The notes beneath the pieces are model-generated. The model was given only the letters and a program-made list of their open reading frames with translations. It did no database searches and had not been told where the DNA came from. The translations under genes and the position numbers were made by a program. This document shows, piece by piece, positions 47,901-59,700 of a stretch of DNA of 64,000 nt. Source of the DNA: Hybos culiciformis (lineage: Eukaryota; Arthropoda; Insecta; Diptera; Hybotidae); assembly GCA_964007475.1 (NCBI GenBank), contig OZ023273.1, positions 1,364,001 through 1,428,000 of the forward strand. The letters run 5' to 3'. Every line of letters begins with the position of its first letter. The first letter of the stretch is position 1.

Positions 47901-49497
47901 CTTTTTCTATCTTTTTCAAGCAAAACAACCCTGTATTTGATGAATAACCTTTAAACAAGCCTCTGAATTTAAAATTTTGGGTTCAATCAATATTCCACAG
48001 CTTATGGTCAATTTATTTTTCTCAACTGATTTTAATTAAGACTTTTTTTTAGAGCAAGTCGTAAATCATACTAGATTCAGTAAGAAAGTATGTATATTAT
48101 TTATTGAAACTTTTTAATTTATAATAAAAATAAAATTTCACAATTTTGAAGAAGAAAAAAACTTAAAATTGTTCATATTATGCACTTTTCCTTATGAAAG
48201 AATTTTTAATGAATTTGCCTTTAAAAAACTTTAATGTATTGCAATTTAGTAAAATTGGTATAACTTTACATACATATAGTTTCAATTTTTAAAACTGATT
48301 AGTTGTCCAAAGTTCAGAATCAAAGTTCAAAAGTCAAAAAAATTGAAAAAAAAGGAAAAAAAAAACTAAAAAGTTAAAAAGAATATTTAAAATTATTTGA
48401 TGTTCTTCGCCAACAGAAGTAAATTTTATGTTCCCTAATTTCATTTTCCCTTTGGTGCGTGATAAATTTCCTCCATTGTAAATTTATAATTATATATATA
48501 TGTATTTGTATATGTATATGGTGAATTTAAGAAAATTTGTTTTGCTGATTTTTCAAGTAAATTTTTTTTTATTCTATCTTAATACTTCTTATGTATTCTT
48601 CTTATGTACTCACAAATATGAGTGAGCAGTGTTTTTACTCAATAAATTATGTTAACATCAATTAACTCTAATAGTACAGTATGAAAAAAAGGATAAAAAA
48701 ATTTATAACAAAAACAAAATAAAATTACAAATATAATTTGGAAAAAATTGGGTAATTTAGTGTAATACGTTATTCTTGTAATATCATCATCATATTATTG
48801 AATTCTTAAAACAAGTAATTTAATCTCAAATCAATTATTTACATTCATCCGGGAAACTTATGAAATCTATTGCTTATAATTTGAAGAATTATTGAAAGAT
48901 TGTTGAATTGTTTCGTCCTCGCATCAAAAAAAACGAAATTTATTTATTTATTGCTTAGATCAAACAATTTACAATATTCTTATACTAATTAATCAAGTTA
49001 GGATTAATAATGTGAGATCATTTCACATATGATTTTGATATAACAAAATTTATTTTTTTCCCAAAAATATATTTACAACCCACATTATAATTATTACAAC
49101 TTTTTTATAAATGCCGTAGTTTTAATTTTATTTTCTTCTATCGTAAATTTTTAAAAAGTTTTCGTCGTATGGTAAAACTTTTAATTGGACTCAGAAATCA
49201 TTAAAAAAAAAAATACATATATATGTATATATTTTTATTAGGCAAAAACAGGGTTAAAAAAAAAAATAAAATAAAAGTTTCCCTAAAAGGACTAAAAACA
49301 AAATTATTTTTTAATTAGCTTTCTCTTTTCACATGCAGAATATTTTTTTTTTATTTCGAATTGAGAAAATTCAGTGTTTGACATAATTAATTTTTACTAA
49401 GATACTTTCCCAAATTAATAATAATCTATATTTCCAAAGTAACTACAGAATTTTTTTTTTAATATTATTTATTAGAGATAAAATAGAATTGTATTTA
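41930..49497. other. Gene-poor AT-rich intergenic DNA
   Basis: About 7.5 kb of AT-rich sequence with homopolymers, an ATT microsatellite (44670-44698) and a possible SINE remnant near 44.2 kb. Short open frames are low-complexity. No gene was recognised. Confidence 0.5.
44205..44275 (+). repeat. Possible tRNA-derived SINE remnant
   Basis: GGTGGTCCTTGGTTCAATTC at 44245-44264 contains a near-consensus RNA polymerase III B box (GGTTCAATTCC), followed by CCACTTCGTGGAATTTTT as in many insect tRNA-derived SINEs. The A-box region (AATGGCCGTC, about 45 bases upstream) is poor and no tRNA cloverleaf can be drawn with confidence. Confidence 0.3.
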
Positions 49498-49505
49498 GGT
49501 TTAAC

Positions 49506-49722
49506 CATAGATTAAGAACATTAATAGATTGTTAGCTTCATACAACATTATTTTTGGTATTTTTATGTGAATGTGTGATGGTATTTTTATGTGAATACGT
49601 GATAATTATCAATATATGAAAAGAATATTATTTAGTTTTACTAACACCTTCACATAAAAATACCAAAAAAGGCTGAAAAAATGTTGTATGAAGCTATAAA
49701 TCTTTCTGTATTCTTAATCTAT
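49506..49722. mobile_element. 217-bp MITE, copy B
   Basis: Same family and same length as the copy at 1343-1559, in opposite orientation. The ends are CATAGATTAAGAA and its inverse. The flanking 8-bp duplication GGTTTAAC is at 49498-49505 and 49723-49730. Shared interior blocks include TTGATAATTATCACGTATT and AAAACTAAATAA (on the reverse strand). A GTATTTTTATGTGAAT block is duplicated in this copy. Confidence 0.88.
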
Positions 49723-51265
49723 GGTTTAACAATGTAGTTCCTATTATTTGTAAAATAGTAATAAGGATATTATGTAGTACCTACTATAGGCAAAACATTT
49801 TGATAATTAATAAGTAAATTATAATAAAATTAATTAAAATCTTAATTCTGTTCTTATTTAAATGTAAATTTAAATAAAATTCTTTTTTTTTCATTTAAAC
49901 AGATTTCACCTTTCAAATCTTTTCCATATTAATTGATACATATTGATACAAAAAAATTACAGTGCAGACTAATTTGATAAACTTAAATTATTTTCCCAAG
50001 ATATCACATCTTTTAACTACATTACAACAAAAGTTTCTTTTTAGTTAATTATGATTAACAACTCTAAGTACAAAATAAGATAGAACTTTTTGAACATAAG
50101 AATATATCAATTATTGTATTTTTATATTTGTGCAGTTGTTTTTTGAACTTGTACTTGTACTTCACATAATACAAGTTCAGAAGACAGAAGAAAGGACAGA
50201 CATGGAAAAGGAATGTATTATAATGTTGATTTACGAGCCAGGATATTGTTTCCCTTTAAAAAAAAATAAGCTTTTCGTAGGAAATGAGGACATCTGAAAT
50301 TGCTGCGTATTGTCGCTATTAAAATAATAATAGTAATTGATGTTAATTTTATTTAATGTTTTTGATTTTACTAAATCCGAAATGTTTCTTTTTAATTTAT
50401 CATTTCTAATAAAGTGATAGTACAAATGAATACGAAAAGTCGGCAAGCGATCTAGCTCTATAGTGTTTTAAATTTATAATAATTTTTTTTTTTAATTAAA
50501 ATCTCTCGCAGAATGTATAAAATTTTTATATATATATTGTTAATTATTATCTCTTTATATAAAGAGTAATGAATACGTAGATAAATACTAACGATATTTA
50601 CATCCTTTTTCTTATAAAAGCTCGTTGGACATAATAAATTTTTTCCCTTCTATTGCAATTTTTATATATATATATAGAAACAACTTTTGACCCTACTAAT
50701 TGATGGTTCATTTTAGAAACACCATTAAAATTATGAGCTTATTTTAAATTATGTAAAAACATATTTTGTTTTTGTTTTTGTTTTTTTTTTATATTATTTT
50801 TGCTCTCCGTTTTTGTAATATGAAAATGTATCATAACTTTACTACGTTAGGGAATTAATGGTAAAAAAAAAAAAAAAGAAATAATAAGAACAAAACCAGC
50901 AGCAGCATTATACAATTTTTTAACATTTTACAACGCTATAATCATTTCAACCAACAACATAAAAATGGAATAATGTATAAATATATGTATGTACAACTCC
51001 CAAATTGTAATGATTACATTTGATGTACAGCACTGTATTTTTGGTAAAATAACAAAAATTCTTACATACATAATATTTCATGTATACCTAGAAATATTAT
51101 TAAATTGAATTTTAAAGATTTTAGGAAAAAATTTTTAGTGTAGAAATATTAAAAATCAAAAACTTTGATATGGAGAAGTTTGGAAAAGTTTATATTAGAA
51201 AATAAAATATAATTGAATATGATATTGATATTGAAAAATTGGGCTTGTATGTGTAAATAGTAAAA

Positions 51266-51356
51266 GACCGCCTGAATGGTCTCGTCTCGATCGCTTCGAA
51301 ACTGGGCCGAAGTCAGTCTCGTTTCGGTCTCGTCTCAATCTCGTCTCAATCTCGTC
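51266..51356 (-). repeat. GACGAGA-type short repeat island
   Basis: On the minus strand GACGAGATTGAGACGAGATT and GACGAGACCGAAACGAGACT recur, giving Arg/Asp/Glu/Thr-rich translation in a short open frame. It is far more GC-rich than its surroundings. Probably a simple repeat or a fragment of an unknown element; not convincing as a gene. Confidence 0.6.
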
Positions 51357-52537
51357 AAATGAAGGAGAAATTAAGTGACTCAATCTATATTCAAGAAGTC
51401 TCTTATACAAATCCGAACTGTTATACTTTTACCATTTCAAAAAATTCTCACTTAAAATATGTTTAAAACCACATAATTATTAGAATTAATAACGAAAGAA
51501 CTTTTCATTCATAATTTTCTTAAATTCAATAAAATTTCATTAAATTTCATTAAATTTTTTTTTTTAATGTTAAAATAATAATTTATTTTGTAACCACCTG
51601 TTTTAGCATATACAATAAATCGGATAGCCCAGAAATTGATGTATTGAATCGAAATGTTTAATGGAATGAAGAAATTTGTTTTTTTTTCATGGCAATAGAG
51701 TTTTGTATGTTTGTTGTACGTCAGATATATATATAAAATCCAATAAATATATATAGCGTACATACATATTTGGTTAATAAAATTATGTTTTATATATTTT
51801 TATGACATTATCTCTTATTTGGTTTTATAGCCTGGAGTTAACTAAAAATATTTTTTGGCATGAGGTCGCGTAATAAGAAAAAATATTCTTATGGATTCGA
51901 ACTAAATTCAACAAAACAAAATATATAAGTACACAATAAATTATCTAAATATTAAACTTATTATATAATATTTTTAATTATATATAGTATTATTTGATTC
52001 GAAAAAGAAATCTTAATTATTAATTGATTTATGATTAATCTAAGATTAAAACAGAATATAAAAACATGATTATGACTATTTGTATAGTGTACTACTACAT
52101 GAAGTCATAATAATTTAAAATTTTTCCAGTAATTAGAATTTTTTTAAATTCATAAATATCTCCTGAATCGAATGTTATGTGTAGAAAAATTATTTTAGTC
52201 TTTGACAAATTTAAATGTGAAACATCAACATTTGTCGAATGAAATTAATTGATTTCACCATTAAATATACTTTCTAAATTAGTAGTATGTATATGCTATA
52301 TACATATATTATAAACATCTCTAATAAAAGGCATTATGTGCTGTATACCATTTAACCAATTAAATGTTATCCTATTTATTCATACACAAAGTCTTTTATA
52401 CTATGAATATAATTTTTAATTTTCCAGTCCTCCTGTCTTTAGATGTGAATAATTAAAAAACATTGTTTGGTACATTAGTTAGTTTAGGAAAATGTAGGTA
52501 GATATAGGTATTATATGTGTATATATTATGTACCTAT

Positions 52538-52568
<31 letters not shown>

Positions 52569-53766
52569 AATAAACAAGGGAATCTCTGCCTAAATGACTT
52601 CTAAGCTTTAACGCTTTTCTAACAATTTAAATAAACATACAACATACAGTCTTTTTGAATACGATTAGTGCACAGATAGAGGTCGGAATGATAATAGAAT
52701 GAATTTTGTTTTTTTTTTCTCTTTTTTTTTTTTTTTAAATTATATAAAGGGGATATAGTAAAGTTTAGTTCAAATAATTTTTATAGATATAGGCATTTTA
52801 TTCCCACAGGATTTTTTTTTTTTTTTTTTAATGTTGAATGTAGTATAAAATATGATTCCATTATTTTTATTTGTCTTTAGTCTTCCTTTTATGATTTTTT
52901 TTTTATGATCTTAGTTTTTATGATTAACACTGTGAAAAAAAGTTTTTTTTTTTTGTTAATTATAAAAGAAAATTAACTTATTTAAATTTGAATTATTTTA
53001 AAATATTCTTTGATAAGTTAATTTTATTTATTATTAGAACTGTTAAAAATTATTAGAACTGTTAGAACTGTTATCAACGTCTGATTTAACATATGAAATA
53101 TCATCAATTTCTTATGTATTTCATTAAATTTTTTATTGAAGTTTGATAAGAAAAGAAAACTTATAATTTTCATACTTTAACTGTCAAGAATGTTTTGCTC
53201 CGCCAAAAGGTTTTATAGGTCATATTTTTTTATAGCCAATTTTTGATATTATAAAGCGAATTGACTTAAAAATCTAAATTTCCCAGCTATATGTTAAAAT
53301 AAAATATTACGTATTTTTATGTACAAACAATTTTTTTCTATTTTAGACTATCGATTACGATTTATCTTCACTGTTCGAGAAGAATTTAATGTGGGCAATA
53401 AAAATACAACAAAACTATATACAAAATGTCAAAGAACAAAATATATACCATTTAGAAAATAAATCAATTTTATCAATTTTCCATTGCTATATACCTACAT
53501 ACCTACATATTTACACAAAAATTGAAATTCTAAACTAATTTTCAATCAATTTTTCAAACATCAGATTAGATCAGATTTCCAAATAGAATGTTAATAGCTT
53601 CATTATAAAAAAAATAAAATAAAAAAATTCTTTGACAATAAACTTCTGTGCTAATTTCTCAGTGTAAGGCAATTTATTTTATATTGTTCGTATATACTTT
53701 TTTTTTTAGTCAAATTGTTATTGGATCTTTTCGGAAAAATTATTGTACAAAATATATAGTAAAACA

Positions 53767-53767
<1 letters not shown>

Positions 53768-53803
<36 letters not shown>
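53768..53803. repeat. Poly-A run, 36 bases
   Basis: Uninterrupted A tract. No adjacent retroposed gene sequence is recognisable. Confidence 0.95.
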
Positions 53804-53804
<1 letters not shown>

Positions 53805-54370
53805 AAATGAACATTCATCCTTAGTTTCATCACCGGCAAAGTTGTTTAGCTTTTATTGTGGCTTTTTTTTTCTTCTTATATTATATAAATTTTTTTTTTT
53901 ATTTTCTTTTCTTTTCATAGCACAATATTTTATGTGTTATTGAAGAAGAAGTTATATCAGATGAAAGCTTTGTGACTATTTGCCACATTTTAGCACAACA
54001 TTTTTCACCCCTTTCTGATTAGGAGTTTTTTTCTTTTATTTTTTTTTTTATATATATTTTTCTTAAGTTTTTCTGTTTTTATCACTTAAAAGAAACAAAG
54101 GAAACGACAATAATAAATATTTAGTTTAAAAAAAAACAAAAAAAAAAAAAATTGTAAAACACATTTGATATAAATTTTATTAAAAAAGTTTATTTGAAAG
54201 AAATCTGTAGAATAAAATTCTTATTACTATAAAATGTATTTATTATTTTTATTAACTCTCTGGACAATCTCAATGATTCTATTATAAATAAATAGATTTG
54301 TAAGTAATTCTTCAAAATAGTGACATATTTCCAAAAAATGTACATAGTTACTTAATGGACTATCAAATAT

Positions 54371-54455
54371 TTCGATAGTATACTATATATCGATAGTATA
54401 ATATGGATATCGATAGTATACTATGGCTACCGATAGTAGAGTGGAGACTATCGAT
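54371..54455. promoter_or_regulatory. CGATA/DRE-like motif array
   Basis: CGATA occurs at 54373, 54391, 54411 and 54431, about 18-20 bases apart, with an inverted TATCG at 54449. Two copies are perfect TATCGATA (54388-54395, 54408-54415), the DREF-binding sequence, and clustered CGATA is the target of the BEAF-32 boundary factor in Drosophila. The spacing comes from a short tandem repeat (CGATAGTATACTATGGCTAC-like), so the motif cluster may be incidental. Regulatory role is inference. Confidence 0.45.
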
Positions 54456-56423
54456 TTTCTTTTTTTTGAATTAAATTAAGATCTGTGAAATCTTTAAAGT
54501 AACATATTTTTTACAATAATTTGTTTCATATAATTCAGTATCGTATAATTATCTGATCAACTTTATCTTCTAATCTCCACTCTTTTTGGTCTAAATTCTA
54601 CTCTAGTCTATATATTGCTGAACTACAAAATTTTTAACTGAATTTTTATTCCTAAAAAGGAACAAAAACAGAATAATAATACAAAAATTATTTTTTGTTT
54701 TGGATAGGCTTCTTTTTACACTTGAAATTATCAAATTTTTCTACCAATTTTCCCATTAAAGTAATTGTGCATTAAAGGTCTCTACATTAGTAAAAAAAAA
54801 AATTGGTTTATAATTTTAATTATAATGCTGTTCAAAATACTATTTATTGGAATATTATATAGCTTCTGTATTTATCCTATCAACACCATATACCACAAGG
54901 TATTATTCCTTTACGTTAAATGTGATAATAAATTTTTCTAAAAAAAAAAATAAAAATAAAAATAAATAAAATAAAAATTAATCTTATTTTTCAATAAATT
55001 CATTAAAAATAAAATCTTATTGACATTTTTATATAACATTGTTACACAAAATACATACTTTAGCAGATCATTCTTCATTTTTACATAATAATCAATAATA
55101 ATAATAATAATAAGAATATATATATAAGAAAAAGCAATATGGGAAAATTTTTACAGAATATGATATATGGAACATTGAATGAGCGTTAAATGAAAAGGAA
55201 AATAGCTTCTGTTACATGCCGGCTGATTTTTTTATTATGTTTTATTTTTCATTGTCATTGTTATATACATACATACATATATAAATAAATAAAATAATAA
55301 TAAAATAAAAAAAAAAGTATTATTATTTTGTTGGCAGACTTTAATATTATTATTTTTCCTCTTCTAATTTAGTTATTTGCGATTGGGGAAAAAAATAAAA
55401 TTAAATAGAAAAAAAAAAATGAAAAATTGCTTTAAAAAACAAAATTTAAAGATTATAAATACAAAATTTAATAATAATAAAATAGTCAAAGTCATTTTTT
55501 AATGGTTTGTTAACTTAGGGGCAAACTTATTATATATACATTTTTTGTTCACAGAATAAAAAGTCATAAATAAAATGTGTGACATTTTATATATATGTTT
55601 ATAGTAAATTATTGATATTTATTTTCACATATAAACCATCTATCATCAGGCTTAATAGTTTTTTAAACATTTTATATCGATAAGCCAAAACTATATATAA
55701 TATTTATCTAAAATTTTCTACAAACCCTATAATGCCCTCCTGATGATATAAAGTTTGACTATATTTATAGTTTTGTCATATTTTTCGATAACGCAATATA
55801 CCCTGTTGCTCTACAGAAAAAAAAAATATACAAATTTTCCCCAATTTAACCTGGTGCTGCTATTAATGATTTTCAAAGTTTATAGGTATATTGAAGAAAT
55901 GTTTTTGTTCTTGGCATACTATGGGGTTAATAAAGTAGTTAAATATAATGATTTCTTTTCTATGCATATACAATCAAGTTCATCTAGCTAGCACAAAGAA
56001 AAAAAAAAATTAATTGAAATCTTCTATACACAAATTCGAAGAGAAAAGATTTTATTGAGAAAAATCGTTTTCAATTTTTTTTTTTATGTGAAATTATGTT
56101 TTTGTAATCGATAATTTTACAAGAGTTTTTTTTATTTAAACCTCACACGTTATAGATACATATATATCGGATTTGATAGGAAGAAAAACAAAATTACAAT
56201 CCTTTGATACATTTTTTTTTGTATTGTCCAATAATCCTTTTTTTGTCACTGTTGTATATATGGGATAGACAAAAAAAAAAAAAAAAAAAGACACTGAAAT
56301 AAATTTGAATGAATAATAAACTTCTCCATACCAAAGAGAAATTATTTTCAAAACGAAAAAATAAAATTTTTGTTCCAAAAACTTGGAACCAAAAAATAAT
56401 TTACATAGATTTAATTTGCTCAT
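54456..56423. other. Intergenic AT-rich DNA
   Basis: No gene visible. One further TATCGATA occurs near 55675. Poly-A/T and TA-rich tracts are common. Confidence 0.5.
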
Positions 56424-56786
56424 AAAAAAAATACTTCTATGCTTATTAAATCTAATAAATTTATATATTGTTGATCTTAACCGTAAAATATCCAAAGCAT
56501 CCCTTAAAGCAGCTTTTGTTAATAATAAAATTTAATTTTAAGCATATTCGAAACCGAAGAAACTGATAGATTGTAGATGTTTCAATTTATTATTTTTGTT
56601 ATTTATTTATTTATTTATTTTTGAGTAACATCTACAATCTATCAGTTTCTTCGGTTTCGAATATGCTTAAAATTAAATTTTATATTATTAACAAAAGCTG
56701 CTTTAAGAGATGCTTTGGATATTTTACGGTTAAGATCAACAATATATAAATTTATTAGATTTAATAAGCATAGAAGTATTTTTTTT
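56424..56786. repeat. Long near-perfect inverted repeat (hairpin)
   Basis: Arms of about 159 bases (56424-56582 and 56627-56786) are almost perfect inverted copies around a 44-base ATTT-rich loop. Sample blocks are TACTTCTATGCTTATTAAAT, GTTGATCTTAACCGTAAAAT and TTCGAAACCGAAGAAACTGA with exact complements on the other side. Only a few bases differ. It is either a foldback MITE with unidentified target duplication or an inverted duplication able to give hairpin RNA. Confidence 0.9.
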
Positions 56787-59700
56787 GTATATCCTGGATA
56801 TACAGATTAATCAGTTTGACATTTCATCGGAAGCTGATAGGTAGAATAGAATTATTTCAGTTAACGCGTGACTACGCAGTAGGATATTGTTCAATAATTG
56901 ATAGTGTTCGGTTTTGATGTATATGTTAAAAAAACTATTTCATATATATTTCGTTGTTTTTGTTTTGAGTTTTCTTTTTGTAAATGTAATCTATACTTCT
57001 CTAATTATTAAATCTATACTTATTTATATGTTCATTGTGCTTGCATTAAGCATATGAACAGAGACTCATCGTTTCAGCATTCAAATATAAGACAGTATGT
57101 ACTTATGTAGACTCTATATACAGCATAATGCGTTAATGCAGACAAAAGATTTATGGTTTTTTACATATACATTATGTACATTAAAATAAATTGTTCTGTC
57201 AACTGGATTTACAATAAAACCAATTTTCGAATTATTCGAATTATCATCATGCTCACATGCATCATCAATTATTTATTTTTGATTTTGCAAAAGTTTATAA
57301 TAGTAGACAACCTTGAAATGTTTTTATGTAAATATTTACATATGTACATATTTTCCAATACAAAAAAAGTTCAATACTTTTCTTATTCGGATGTTGAATA
57401 TAATATGTACATATACACATGTGAAAATAAATAAAACTACTTGTAAATAAATTGATGCCCTGTGCTTCATAACAAGAACAACACACAATAAACATATTCA
57501 CATTCTATTAACAGAATCCTATAAATTTAACGTTAAATTTATTCGATTTTTTCTTAGTTTCTTTTTTTTTATTTTTTTATTATCCTTTTTTTGTGCTTTG
57601 AATTTTTTTTTTTTTTTTATGCCATTCAAAAATAAAACACTGTTTCGAACACTCAACCCCAAAAAAAAAAGAAAAAAAAATCTGAACATAAAAAATTCTA
57701 AAAGGACTTCTTTTTTTTTATTTATAAAAATGAATCGAAAAGTTTGTTATTTTCAATATGTGAAGCAAAACAAAATAAAAAAAAAAAAAAAAGAAGTTAA
57801 ATTTCAACAAAAGGTCATGTAAAGCCACTTTTATGTAGTAAATTCTGTAATAAAATAAGCTCTAGAAATTAATAAAAGGGCGAAAGTCATATAAATAACT
57901 GCCTTTTTGGTCACTCTGATCTATTATCAAAATGTAATGTACATATATTTTTTTATGTTATTTTATATATAATATATATTATAGGTACACCATAATAATA
58001 AAAACTAAATAAATATTATATAGTTAAGAATTTATTTATTGTGTGTTTTATATTTGATATAAAAATTACACTAAGTTCTTATTTTATATAGAAAATAAAA
58101 CTAAATTTTATGAAATTTTGAAAAATTAATTTTCAAGTTCACGAGTTCATGTACTTACTTTCAATAGAATAGTTATTAAAATTCAAATAATAAAATTTGA
58201 ATAGTACTATCTATCATCCTAATTCAAACATAAATACAGTTCAGTAACTATCTTCTAAACTAAAACATCAGATACTCTGTATCTAAAATTAAAAAAAAAA
58301 TAAATACTAAACACGACTTTATAGCTTAATACCTAATTTTTTATACACATTTTGTTGATTTTCTTTCAAAAAAAAGATATTTCTGTTTATTAAAACTGCC
58401 ACAACATAAATTAAAGTAAATTTACATGGACAGGAAAAGGAATTGACGCATATCCAATGTGTTAGAATGTATTGTCATTTCATCTCATTTATATTTATAA
58501 GCTTTGTCGTTCTCCTCCTGCATATACAGTGTTGGTTGGGTTCAATTTAAAACGAGAGAAAATCTTAGAAATTTTACTTTACAGTTTTCTGACCAAAAAA
58601 AAAAACACAATGTAGTTTGTGACTAGTTCATGGTATAAAATAAATTTAAATAAAATAACTTACCTCTTAAGAGATATACATGTGAAATAAATCTAAGGCA
58701 GATAAAGTTTTTTCTTTTTAGAATTATGTTTAAAAATATAGATTTTTGTTCCAAAAAAATTTTGCTTAACTTTATTATCAAAGAGTTTGGATCTTCTATT
58801 TTTTTTTCCATACCTACACATTATGTACATGGTTTATTTTTTTTCAAACTTTATACATGAAAGTTAATAAATTTGACACGTACTTATTTTGAATTTAAAA
58901 TTATATGTCAATGAATTAAAAATAAAAAATTGATAGTACATATAGTGTTTTAGAAGTTATATGTCAAATATTTTAATTTTGAAACAAAAAAAAACTGAAA
59001 TTAAGATTCCAATAGAAGAAAGTGAAAGTCTTATATAGTATATATAATGGTTTTTATTCAGATACAATTATGTTTTACATAAAAAGTATAAATTAATATA
59101 AACCACGTTAGGTGCTAATGATTCTTCATTCTAATCTATTTTTAAATTATTCTAGAATAAAAATCTATCTAAAACGGAAAATTGCATGTCATGTAATAAA
59201 AATCAACCTCAAAACTTATATAAAGATACTGAATTAAAAACAACAGTCAGTGAAAAATCAGCTATAAAAAGAAACATTATAACTTAAATTGAGTTATTTT
59301 CTGGCAATATATGCGAAAAATCTTGCATTTATTATTAAATATTATAATAACTGGTTTAAAAATTTGCAGCAAATTAATTGTATAGCAAAAATTAGCAAAC
59401 CAAAATTAAAGATTTTATTGTTTTTTCTAGCTTTCAATAAACAAGATATAAGTCTTAAAAATCTTAAGTATCAGCTATTTTTCCTTGCTATGAGAAATAG
59501 CCAATCTTGCTAAAGTCATCTATATGCTAGTTCAATATGAGCTTTCCACATATACAGAAATTATAGCTGCAACAGTTATCTGTACGGTAATTACTGAAAC
59601 ATTACAATTAGAATATAATTATTTTTTACTGTAAATTTGTCAATTCAACAATTTTATTTTGCTTCAGTTCAAACAAAATCGCCTTAAATTACTTTTTTTT

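Larger units (their letters stand above)
49731..54370. other. Gene-poor AT-rich intergenic DNA
   Basis: AT-rich, with homopolymers and TA repeats. It includes a small GC-rich GACGAGA patch (51266-51356) and a 36-base poly-A. No gene was recognised. Confidence 0.5.

Noticed and set aside
50231..50446. 71-codon minus frame in a slightly GC-richer patch
   Set aside because: No recognisable domain; alternative frames are equally plausible and all broken.
56136..56495. 119-codon minus frame overlapping the long inverted repeat
   Set aside because: Phe/Ile/Tyr-rich low-complexity translation of AT-rich DNA; its upstream part lies in the palindrome arm.
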